DNA from: Phoronis ovalis
Lineage: Eukaryota > Phoronida > Phoronidae
Assembly (NCBI GenBank): GCA_028565635.1
Contig: JAOXYB010034606.1
Span: forward strand, 1-14,044
Length of the DNA: 14,044 nucleotides
Direction of reading: 5' to 3'
In this document: positions 1 through 8,423 of the stretch, one piece after another
Layout: each line of letters begins with the position of its first letter
Numbering within the stretch: position 1 is the stretch's first letter
Notes under the pieces: model-generated
The model's database searches: none
Seen by the model: only the letters and a program-made list of their open reading frames with translations
What the model was told of the DNA's origin: nothing
Translations under genes and position numbers: made by a program

Positions 1-325
1 CGGTATGGCGATCTTATGATATAGACAATACATGTTAGTTCCTGATTCAATACTTATTTATTAGACAAACTAACGACACAATAGTACCCTCCGGTAACAT
101 GTTGAAAATATACACCCCATGGTTAAAATTTATTTTAAAAAGCAAACCCACAGCATAAAGAGTGTTAAATAAACATGAAAAAATACTCCATGTTAATAGA
201 TGAGAATAAAAAAGGGGTCCATGGGGAAGAAATAAACGTTGCTGATATCCTGGGCATTTGTAATAAACAGATTTTGATGATACTATACATGATAATGATG
301 TTATTCTTATATACAATTTTTTCAG
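1..325 (+). other. Intron of the ABHD3-like gene (3' part)
   Basis: This AT-rich sequence ends in a good polypyrimidine tract and CAG at 315-325, directly before the first visible exon. The open frames on the minus strand here have no homology I recognise and look like chance. I see no exon or repeat in it. Confidence 0.75.
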
Positions 326-2843
326 ACCCCAAGAACATACTGTGCATGTAACACAGAAGATTTGCAATGTGTTGTGTCTCACATTAAGACGAAATATCCC
401 AGAATACCTTTAATGGGAGCAGGAATATCACTGGGAGGGTATGTGTTAACAAGTATTATTTGTTTGACATAAAAACATGACAGAACACAAATTTAAGATA
501 TAATGCTTTCTATTAAGTTTGATTTTTTAAAGTTCTGGAAATTCTTTATCATGTTTTGAGCTATGAATTTTTAAAAATACAGTTGGTAGATTGAAAAAAA
601 AATTCAAAATGTGTTAAAATTTTGTGGAACATGCCATTATTTTAATTGCCTTTGCCGCTTTGTTATTACAGTATGATACTCTTCCAGTATTTTGTTAAGT
701 TTGGTAAAGATAGTGAACTGATAGCTGGTATGTCAGTATCTACAGCATGGAATGTCTTCGAGTCAACTAAAACATTGGAGCAGCCTATGAACTGGCTTCT
801 TTTCAACAGACTTCTTGCCAGTAGATTAGCTAACGCTTTTCAAAAGTTAGTATGTTTAGTCTGTCTGATCCAGCAGCTAGTGTTTTGTACATAGTGTAGT
901 ACTTGTAATTTCTATAATATGTACTTGACTATTCTCCCCGGGGGGGTACTGCCATTCAAAGTCACTATATATATATGTGCTGCCCAATATGACCCCTTTT
1001 GTCAGCTCCCGCATTTACCACAGTATATGTTTTTTTACGCTTCTCAAAGATTTATTTACCACAGGGTATACTTTTCTTGTTTGATATTTACCACAGAGTA
1101 TATTTTCAAAAAATATCTGTTTACCACAGGGTGTATTTCTTGGAAAATGTATTTACGACAGGTATGAAAAATTAAGGTTATTAAATTTTTCCATAGTTAT
1201 TTACCACAGGGTATATAATTTACAAGTGAATTTTATATAGGGTATCTATTTCGGGAGAGTTATTTACGACAGGGTATATTTTTCATGTTTTTTCATTTAT
1301 GACGGTATATTTTTGATGATCTCTATTTATCACAGGGTCAAGGTTTTTTACTCTGGGCTGCACACCCCTGCCAACTTTTTTGTCAAGTACCCCCGGGGCC
1401 TATTCTGTTGTTAGTATACTATTTGTAGCATGGGAATGATGCTTTATATAATTAATTGAATAAAAAAAAGAAAGTTTCTGTTTAAAGTTTGTAGACATAC
1501 CTTGTATTTCTTAAACAGCATTTTTTGGGTTGCAAAATATAATTTTTGATTCCAGCACTAGCCAAATCTTTAAGATAAAGTTATCAAAGTTTACATGAAA
1601 AAAAAACTAATTAAATAATTGTATATTCATTTCAGACATATGCATGTTTTTGAAAATCATTTTGAGAAAAATCATGTTAACAGTATACTGAGGGTAGGTT
1701 TGTGTTTACATTTAAAAGCATCTTTATTACAATATTTGTTTTGCTGCTTCGTAACATTTGCATTATAGCTAATATTAACCAATTAAAGGTCTATGTCAAT
1801 GTTTCTAAACCTCTATTAGTGGAGGTAAAATATTTTAAAATGTATTTTTGTAGTATCCATGTTTGACAACAAGTAGGTAAACTGAAATCATGAATGATTG
1901 AAATATCAAATTATTGCAGTATTGTTTTCAAAGAAAGGTACAAAGCCGTGATAAGTTATGATTTTATACCACAAGGTGGCAGTTGAAATTATTATTCACG
2001 GTTAAAGTATCTTTATGAAATAACTGTCCAGCGATTCAGGTATACAGAGGGGTTTGTAAAGGCGGATCAGTTGTGTTTTGAGAAAAAGTTCTTGCTTGAT
2101 GGTTTCCTGCTCATATGTCACATTACTTTACTAAATTTGTTGTGTTACAGAGTCGTAGTATTCGTGAGTTTGATGCACACTTTACGTCCAGGGTATTCGG
2201 TTATGAGTCTGTTGATCATTACTACGAAGATTGTTGTCTTCATGATAAAGTCCATCATGTTCATCGACCTTTTTTATGTTTAAATTCTGGAGATGATCCT
2301 TTTTCACCTATGTATGGTAAGTGCACGCATGCATGTAGTTTTACAGCATTAACAGTCTGTATAACCTTAGAGAGTTCCTTCGTTTAGTTGCAGATCTCCC
2401 GCTTTAATATTTTTAAATAAAAATTGAAAATAACCTCAACAGTTGTCCCGTTTCTTAATATTGAATTTTGTTCAACTCTCAGTTTACATATTAATATACC
2501 CAGAATTTGGAATGTGTTTTTAAAATACTGAGGCCCCTAATTAATTTTAATTTAAAATTAAATTAAAATTTCTTAATACTTTATTCTAAATCTAGTGTAT
2601 CATTTATGTATTATAGCATTACCATTGGAAGCTGCTAGGCAAAATGACCATGTTGCCATAGTTGCCACATCACATGGTGGTCATATTGGATTCTTAGATG
2701 GTCTGTGGCCAAGAAAGAATAGTTTTATGAATAGGTTATTCTCTCAGTATGTACACGCTGTCTTTGAACATGGAACAGAAGAGCTTGGAAATTTAATTAT
2801 TAATCAAGATGATTTAAGCAATGAAGTGAACTTTGAAATATAA
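326..2843 (+). CDS. ABHD3: ABHD3-like alpha/beta-hydrolase (phospholipase), 3' half of gene, five exons
   Basis: Exons 326-438, 672-845, 1636-1693, 2151-2316 and 2617-2843 (stop TAA 2841-2843) total 738 nt and join without a frame break to 245 residues. Intron phases are 2, 2, 0 and 1. Acceptors read TTTTTTCAG, ATTACAG, ATTTCAG, GTTACAG and ATTATAG; donors read GTATGT, GTTAGT, GTAGGT and GTAAGT. The product follows the ABHD1/ABHD3 family from TPRTYC onwards. It has the nucleophile elbow GISLGG (Ser35 of this partial protein), the acid motif SGDDPFSP (Asp163/164, probably Asp164 from the D-x3-P pattern), and SHGGHIGF with the catalytic His193. The spacing from the Asp pair to the His equals the human protein as I recall it. 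Family members are membrane-anchored by an N-terminal helix, and human ABHD3 cleaves medium-chain and oxidised phosphatidylcholines. The N-terminal anchor and first part of the hydrolase fold lie upstream of the window. The last 18 residues extend past the usual EHG-x-EL ending. ABHD1 is a less likely alternative. Confidence 0.9.
936..1399. mobile_element. Non-autonomous inverted-repeat (MITE/foldback-like) element with internal tandem repeats
   Basis: The left end reads CCCCGGGGGGGTACT. The reverse complement of the right end reads CCCCGGGGGTACTTGAC, the same sequence apart from a 2-nt length difference in the G run. Looser similarity continues inward: GTGCTGCCCA at about 978-987 on the left resembles GTGCAGCCCA on the complement of about 1355-1364. 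The sequence CTATTCT occurs at 929-935, directly before the left end, and at 1400-1406, directly after the right end, consistent with a 7-bp target-site duplication. No transposase frame is present, so any movement would have depended on an enzyme encoded elsewhere. The interior is a degenerate tandem array, annotated separately. The class cannot be named from this single copy. Confidence 0.7.
1014..1335. repeat. Degenerate ~32-bp tandem repeat array inside the element
   Basis: The core TTTACCACAG(GG)TATA recurs at 1014, 1055, 1087, 1120, 1152, 1200, 1263, 1296 and 1326, with variants TTTACGACAG, TTTATGACGG and TTTATCACAG. Spacings are 41, 32, 33, 32, 48, 63, 33 and 30 bp, so the basic period is about 32 bp with longer units where insertions have grown. 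The rest of each unit is T-rich. The reading frame across it gives low-complexity peptide and is not a gene. Confidence 0.85.
1694..2150 (+). other. Intron of the ABHD3-like gene
   Basis: Bounded by donor GTAGGT (1694) and acceptor TTGTGTTACAG (ending 2150). It is AT-rich with no exon, repeat or RNA gene that I can identify. Confidence 0.8.
2317..2616 (+). other. Last intron of the ABHD3-like gene
   Basis: Bounded by a consensus donor GTAAGT (2317) and acceptor TATTATAG (ending 2616). It contains the perfect AT hairpin at 2543-2570 and otherwise nothing recognisable. Confidence 0.8.
2543..2570. repeat. Perfect AT-only inverted repeat (11-bp arms, 6-nt loop)
   Basis: AATTTTAATTT (2543-2553) and AAATTAAAATT (2560-2570) are exact reverse complements separated by AAAATT. 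The hairpin sits 47 bp before the acceptor of the last ABHD3 exon, in or near the branch-point zone. Such palindromes also arise easily in AT-rich DNA. Confidence 0.6.
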
Positions 2844-3040
2844 ATACCATGTGGCATGTAAGATTACCAGTGCAATGAAGAAAACAAAATATTGAAATGC
2901 TACTTCAATGACTGTGGTATGTGATGACACTACCTCTTTCGATGTGTTACAATTTTCAGCAATTAAAAATCCAACGAGTAAAATATGTTAAAATAATATG
3001 AGAGTTTTGATTAAGATTTTTATATCGAAATATAAATAAA
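2844..3040 (+). terminator. Probable proximal 3' UTR of the ABHD3-like gene with AATAAA signal
   Basis: The first canonical poly(A) hexamer after the stop codon is AATAAA at 3035-3040, preceded by a weaker ATTAAA at 2962-2967. Another AATAAA at 3975-3980 could give a longer transcript. No cleavage site can be proven from sequence alone. Confidence 0.45.
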
Positions 3041-5204
3041 ATTAAGTGCAGTATAATAATATGTTACAAAAATACTAGTTAGACAAAAAACTGAAGGTCT
3101 ATGGTTTGTTCTGATTGATATCTCATTTGTTCTATTTGATTGTAACTTTTAAAAATACATTTATAGCATGCTTACACTTGCCTGATTTTGTTACATTTTA
3201 GTGCTAATATTTATTGTAACTTTTTTGTTTTAATTCCTAAGGCACATTATATTGGAATTTTATAAAATAATTTTTGTAAATGTTGTCTTTAGGGCAATCC
3301 AAAAAAAAGATAGAAGGCAAATTGCAAAAACTTCATGGGAATATTAAAACGTATGACATTGAGTAGGATTTTCACTTTTATTTCTGTTTACAGAAATTTT
3401 ACAGAATAAGATTTATCCATGGAATATAAATAGTATTAAAATAATATTCTTTATAAGATTTAACCATTTTCTCAAGCACTTTAATGCTTTCAATCAGGAG
3501 ATGAAATTTTGCAAAAATCACTATGGTTGCACATAGATATGTCGCAGTTAGTCTTTAAAGAATGTCTGGATATAAAATCTGGTCAAAACCAAATGCAAGG
3601 TGCACCATAGCTGCCATCGATACTTTGTTTCGAGTCGACATTTGTGCTCAATGTTGACAGTAATTTCTGAAGTATTGATATAGTATTTGATTATCAAATT
3701 GATATATATTTTGAAAAGGCACCCGGCCAGTTTTTTTAGTTGTTTTTTAGCTTGTTTATTTATATGATAACAATAATCCTTTGCATTTAGACATTTGAAT
3801 CTGGTTGTTTCAAAAGCGAGAAAATCCTTAGAAATACTTGTAAATTGTGAGAAGTAATTGCGGCATTCCATTCATGGTTTGAGTTTGTAAAAAATGATAT
3901 ATAACAGTAAAACTGTTAATATTTCTAATATTTGATGGGGCAAGTCGTCATATGTAAATTTTCCTGTAAATGGAAATAAAAGTGACCTTGAAATCTCCCG
4001 ATTTTTCTGGCTGTTTTTTAATGATTCCCTCGTATATTTCTGCAATTTCCACAGCCTGGTAACATTTACAAAAAGTGAATAAATTGTATAGTTTAGTTTT
4101 AAAAAATGTTGATTTTACAGATGTTTCCTTTTATACACATGGCTATCAGTATTATGTATCCCCATATTAATTGTTGTGTGAAACTAATATTGTATGAAGT
4201 AATAATAACAAAGCACTGTCAGAAAGAGGTATATGATTAAAAGCATTTATTTACGCAACTTCACATATATTTTATTCTAAAAAGCATCAAAATACTGATT
4301 TTTGTTTTCAGATCATTGACTCAAAGCAAAAGTATTTAATTTAAAAAGCAACAATTTAAATAACAAGGCACATTAGCTAACGAATATCATCACGTTGTCG
4401 CTTAAATTTGAAATAGCATTGATTGTTGCAGCTTTTGATTCAAAAGTGACATTTAGTCATTTATTTACTACTATGCATTTCTGCTCAAAAGGATTTTGCC
4501 ACGACTATTTTACTGTCACTTGTTATTTCACAAAATATAAACCTTTTGATTTTGGCATCAAACGGGTGGTGCTGATTCAGTTTACTGTTTCCGTAATTAA
4601 AATGTTATATTATTGGTGTTTTACAGCTTCAAGGAAATGTTGATTTAATCCAGGATTTTGGGACCAGCTCCCAGTTGTGACGAAGTGTTGTTTCTGCATA
4701 ATGGGTTCTGCATTGTAAAATATTTGGATCCTTGTACAAACGTTCAATCATACGTGAAAAATTCCTGGATTTTCTGTTTTTCTAGATTACATTGCACATG
4801 CACTGCACATTTGTTTTTTATGGAACGCATTACAGTAATCCAACACTTTTCTCCTATCAGAATAATGCAAATACATTTAAAAAGAATAACTATCTTCATT
4901 AAAAGGCACTATTCAACAGTCGGTTTAAAGCAAATAAACAATTGTTATTATAACATTTGACGTATTCGGTTGTTCGGTTAAATAAGATAACACATTTAAT
5001 ATATAGCACAGTTGTTTCTTTGGTTTCTTGTATCGTTCGTTTACCAGTTCTTTTTGCCTAGACACAATTCCCGAGACCACAGTACACGGTACGGTCCTTT
5101 CTACAGTGTATATAACTATTTCAGAGATATATAACTGTTTCCTATTTCTGCAGTACCGTTTGAAAGCACCTTTAGTTATCACACGTTTTTAACCACCGGG
5201 ATAG
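3041..5204. other. Non-coding stretch between convergent genes
   Basis: This AT-rich stretch lies between the ABHD3-like gene (plus) and the C2orf50-like gene (minus). It holds possible distal 3' UTR of the first (AATAAA 3975-3980) and 3' UTR of the second (ATTAAA on the minus strand at 4995-5000). The longest open frames, 3548-3871 minus and 4658-4960 plus, look like chance; the second begins at TTG. I find no tRNA, rRNA or transposon ends. Confidence 0.6.
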
Positions 5205-5213
5205 TTTATTCGG
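4995..5213 (-). terminator. Probable 3' UTR of the C2orf50-like gene
   Basis: Reading the minus strand, an AATAAA lies at 5205-5210, only 4 nt after the stop, too close to be the usual sole signal. An ATTAAA at 4995-5000 is a more ordinary distance of about 215 nt. Either could be used. Confidence 0.35.
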
Positions 5214-5944
5214 TTAATAGCACACCATTTCATTGTCAAGTTTCTTTCGCCTATTGTGGCTGTTAAATTTGAATTCTAGATTCGCCATAAGTTTTCCCGT
5301 CTCCGTGTTGGTTCTGCTGCCATAGTTTGCAGCATTTGTATTTGGTACATATTCAGAGAATTGGGACACTTGCTCCGGAAGAGGTTCTTTCTGTTTTATA
5401 TTTCCCTTCTCGTCAAATTCGGCTAAGAATCCCCAGTTTGTGTCCCTGAAATTACAAATAAAAACACTGCACGTAAGAAATATAAAATATCCATAAGGCG
5501 AGACATTATTTTATCACTTCAAATTTTTCAACAGTTTGTGTTAAAAAGGTACTTAATTACAATGATAATTTTTTTCGATAACAATCGGAAAATAATAACT
5601 CACCAAGCATTTTTTCCATTTTCTTCTTTGGCTACTGACTGTTTCCATATGCTGTCTTGTGTCACTGCATCACATTTACCAAATTCCGCTTCTTTGTAAT
5701 TGTTTGAATTTGAAGCCGGTGCAGCCGCAATCCTCTGTTTATCTTTCGGGATACACGTATCGTGGTAGGCACTGTAAGGACGAAGTTTAGGTTTATCACT
5801 ACAAATGCATAACTCGTATTTGGATTCCCTTAGTGTAAAGCGATACCTATTTACCGGTTTTTTTGTTATATAATTAGCAGGTGCAGATAATGGTCTGAGG
5901 ATAAATCTAGTACGAGTAGGAACATGACTGCTGTCCCGACCCAT
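5214..5944 (-). CDS. CIMIP5: C2orf50-like ciliary microtubule inner protein, two exons, complete
   Basis: Exon 1 is 5604-5944 and exon 2 is 5214-5445, reading on the minus strand. They join across a 158-bp intron (donor GTGAGT, acceptor TAATTTCAG) inside the Trp114 codon, giving 190 residues; human C2orf50 is about 162. The start is the ATG at 5944: the frame stays open upstream to a TAG but contains no other ATG, and the MGRDSS start aligns with the human MGSHPT start. The homology I recognise is in the C-terminal half: CDAVTQDSIW (91-100), a W-x3-W-x-FL core (114-121), FDEKGN (124-129), FSEYVPNT (143-150), YGSR (155-158) and RRKKLDNEM (179-187). Human C2orf50 has been renamed CIMIP5 as a protein of the lumen of ciliary doublet microtubules. 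The proline-rich, basic N-terminus is poorly conserved. There is no signal peptide or membrane segment. Confidence 0.85.
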
Positions 5945-6188
5945 GCTTCCGCAAGCTTGCAAGTTTCTTTCAGATTTGTTTTGCTGTTCAATTGTTGCAA
6001 ATGATTTTTTATATCCGCTTAGACTACTACAGCTATAGTCCTTTCGCTATTTCGTGCTGTTGAAATTTGAATATTGTTACGCTCCTGTATTGAAATTTGA
6101 ATAAAAGAATAGAGACAAAGCTGTTTAAATGTAAACAGTACCACGCGACCATGCATCTCAGCAGTGCCTTGATTCTGATCTACCTGTG

Positions 6189-6218
6189 TGACGTCACTTG
6201 GTTTGTTGTCTTGTTGCC
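6189..6218. promoter_or_regulatory. CRE and RFX X-box half-site upstream of the C2orf50-like gene
   Basis: TGACGTCA at 6189-6196 is a perfect palindromic CREB/ATF site. GTTGCC at 6213-6218 (GGCAAC on the gene's strand) is a perfect RFX half-site. The second half is poor: GTAATC on the minus strand, one mismatch, 4-nt spacer. Both lie about 250-275 bp upstream of the start codon. RFX factors drive motile-cilia genes in animals, so the location fits the proposed product. A TGCGCATG half NRF1-like site lies at 6244-6251. Confidence 0.4.
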
Positions 6219-6282
6219 AGGAGATTACCAGTTAAGATACAACTGCGCATGTTTGATATTAGAGCTCGCAGCAAGAATATAA

Positions 6283-6667
6283 TTTATTTCATGGTTCTGT
6301 TTAATCCCCTACCTCATATTTACTTAGTATCGCTACTATAAATGGTATAGGTTAATTTAGTTATATACCCTACAGGGAAGTAAGCAAACAGTTAAATTTG
6401 TGATATTATATATACGAATCCCTGACGAAGAACAAATTACAGGGACTCATGGGAATAAAATGTTGATGTCGGCAGCTAACTGATTTGTTACCTTTTCAAA
6501 AAGATAGGAAATTTGCCTTGCGTCAGATGTTTTTCGCAATTATTAAAAAATGTTCGAATTTTTTTAGTGACTAAAATCTTATCAATGGTTAGGGATGGTG
6601 TACAAATGTTTTACCTTTTGAATACATCTGACCAGGCTTCCCTATTTGGTCTGTCTCGTGTTTTAAT
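6283..6667 (-). other. Weak candidate 3' exons of an unrecognised minus-strand gene
   Basis: On the minus strand, 6667-6615 is bounded by TAG and a GTAAAA donor. It reads in frame after an AG-ending exon as LKHETDQIGKPGQMYSK. A better acceptor (TTGCTTACTTCCCTGTAG) precedes 6369, from which the frame continues 16 codons to TAA at 6320-6322, with AATAAA at 6283-6288. The acceptor of the first segment lacks a pyrimidine tract, so this chain is a hypothesis and not a gene model. Confidence 0.15.
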
Positions 6668-8299
6668 CTAGCTACTCCCCCAGGCCTGTACTCGTACTTT
6701 CACTTATCTACGCTCTGAACACATTTATCGCTATTTTTTATTGGCAATAATCAGATACAGTAATCAAGACAGTAATAAAGCAAACAATATTTTTTAAAGT
6801 TTAAAACGTAAGTGTGCAGTTCACCTTATTTCGTTTCCTTATCCAAACACCCGGTCCGGGTCCCGGTCCAAATTCCCAAAACAAAAATCAACTACGTTTT
6901 AGCATAACTCGAAATATTGAATAGTTTCGACAAGTGATATAAGGAATAAACACTTTTATCTAACTTGGATTTACTTACAATCCACAACTTCAGATAAATT
7001 AAATTATAACATTACCTCATAAATCACTGCCTTACCTTTTATTGTAATATGAAAACATCATTCCGCTGACTTCTCGGTCCATTTTGATTGTTTTATTATT
7101 TTATAATTTAACGATACTTTAACACTTATAACTAGAGTCAATAAGTAATTTCCACCTGTATATATTCTTTTAATGATGGACTATAATAATATTAGAACCA
7201 TATAAAGTTGGTCCCCGTGTCTGAATACTAATAACCCTGCTTGCCGATGTGCTTAACGTGACTTGCTCATATACAAATCTATATTATCATTAGCTACCAC
7301 ACAATCAAACACTAAACTGTCTGGCTGTTACATTTAGTGCCATTCCACCCTTAACAAAACAAAATTTAAGAACCAACGCAATAATGATCATCAATGCAAA
7401 TATCAATTGATATTTACTAACTTTAGTTATTTTTATGATGTGATATTTAATTTAATGTATACTCCTCTATAAGACGCTATAATAAAAATCATGATAAGAA
7501 AAATAATTTAACCATTAATGTTAACCTGCTTACAAGAACAGCAATTATTCTATTTTGAGCTGTTCAATTTGTGGTATGCCACAGCGCACGGATAAATTAA
7601 CAACCTCGTTATGTAAATTCCTAAACACATTCTACAATACACATTGTATGCGCATCATAACTATAAACTTGAAAATTGGCAATTACAAATTGTATTATTT
7701 TCAATTCATTGTCGGGAAATTGAAAATAACCATATAAATTGTCTATGTACAAGACACGAACTTGGTCCAAGAAAATCCAAATATTACATAAGCCTAGCTT
7801 TATGAGTCAAGCATTTTTTTACAATTTTGCATATTTATATCAAGAATTTGTTGTACTGACAATTTAAAATGGTCAATCATTCCGTGAACATATTGAAAAA
7901 CAAGTTTTAAAAAACTTTCCAACCACATAAGATTTGTAACTTTTAACACTGTTAATTATATTTATCATCTGGAACTATAATAATTAAGTTACAAGGTTAT
8001 TTTTATTCCGAGATTTTTACAGCTTAATGTTGCGTTTGTTCAGGCGTGTTCATCATTTTCGATTTTGACTGTTTTTGAAAGAAAATACGAATTACCTACT
8101 GTTATTAGATTATGACCGGGGGTTATGAGAAAACGGAATACCTGCCCAAGATATTTTGATTTTCTCCCTTCCCACATACTCTGGTTTCTCTATATACCCT
8201 AGTCAGCATGTCACATAAATAAATATATTCCTTTGCGCTCATTTATACATTTTGAGCAAGTAAATAATAATTCTTACCGATATCTACATCATATCTCAC
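6668..8299. other. AT-rich non-coding stretch (introns of the hypothetical minus gene, if real)
   Basis: Apart from the candidate exon at 7036-7082 I find no convincing gene. A short GC-rich, internally repetitive patch (CCCGGTCCGGGTCCCGGTCC) lies near 6850-6869. The open frames are short and of low complexity. Confidence 0.5.
7036..7082 (-). CDS. Candidate first coding exon (alternative), minus strand, unrecognised gene
   Basis: The minus strand reads an ATG at 7082 in strong context (AAAATGG: A at -3, G at +4), then MDREVSGMMFSYYNK, and ends AAA-AG before a GTAAGG donor. There is no acceptor-like tract just upstream, so it would be a first exon. It ends in the same phase and with the same last codon as the exon at 8300-8361. 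I recognise no family, and a chance ATG plus donor is possible. Confidence 0.3.
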
Positions 8300-8423
8300 C
8301 TTTTATGAGGACCCAGCATATATCCGGGAAGCTGTGGTAGTCTTTCGTTAAGGGAACTCATTTTAGTTGAATCGAAAACGTCGTTAGACCTCGCAGTATT
8401 GTCTTCACTTCGTTTAATTAAAT
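8300..8423 (-). CDS. Candidate coding exon, minus strand, unrecognised gene
   Basis: The segment is bounded by TTTACAG (exon starts at 8423) and a consensus GTGAGA donor (after 8300). One frame is open throughout. From the ATG at 8361 it reads MSSLNERLPQLPGYMLGPHK and ends phase 2 on AG. The 20 codons before the ATG are also open (LIKRSEDNTARSNDVFDSTK), so it may be an internal exon. The peptide composition looks more protein-like than the surrounding AT-rich frames. I do not recognise the family. Downstream partners are uncertain. Confidence 0.4.

Larger units (their letters stand above)
846..1635 (+). other. Intron of the ABHD3-like gene containing a mobile-element-like insertion
   Basis: The intron runs from donor GTTAGT (846) to acceptor ATTTCAG (ending 1635). 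At 790 bp it is the longest intron visible in this gene. Removing the 464-bp element at 936-1399 and one target-site copy would leave about 320 bp, close to the lengths of the other introns (233, 457 and 300 bp). Confidence 0.8.

Noticed and set aside
3548-3871. 107-codon open frame on the minus strand
   Set aside because: It lies in the 3' flank of the ABHD3-like gene, has no homology I recognise and is rich in Lys/Tyr/Ile/Phe codons as expected by chance in AT-rich DNA.
4606-4960. Plus-strand open frames near 4658, and a short run after TTTTACAG at 4626 that reads to a TGA
   Set aside because: The longer frame begins at TTG, not ATG. The short run is only about 18 codons and has no upstream exon to join.
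4925-5182. 85-codon minus-strand frame
   Set aside because: It falls in the probable 3' UTR of the C2orf50-like gene and shows no protein features.
5945-5962. Extension of the C2orf50-like ORF to an upstream TTG
   Set aside because: TTG is not an expected start here, and the ATG at 5944 aligns with the family's N-terminus.
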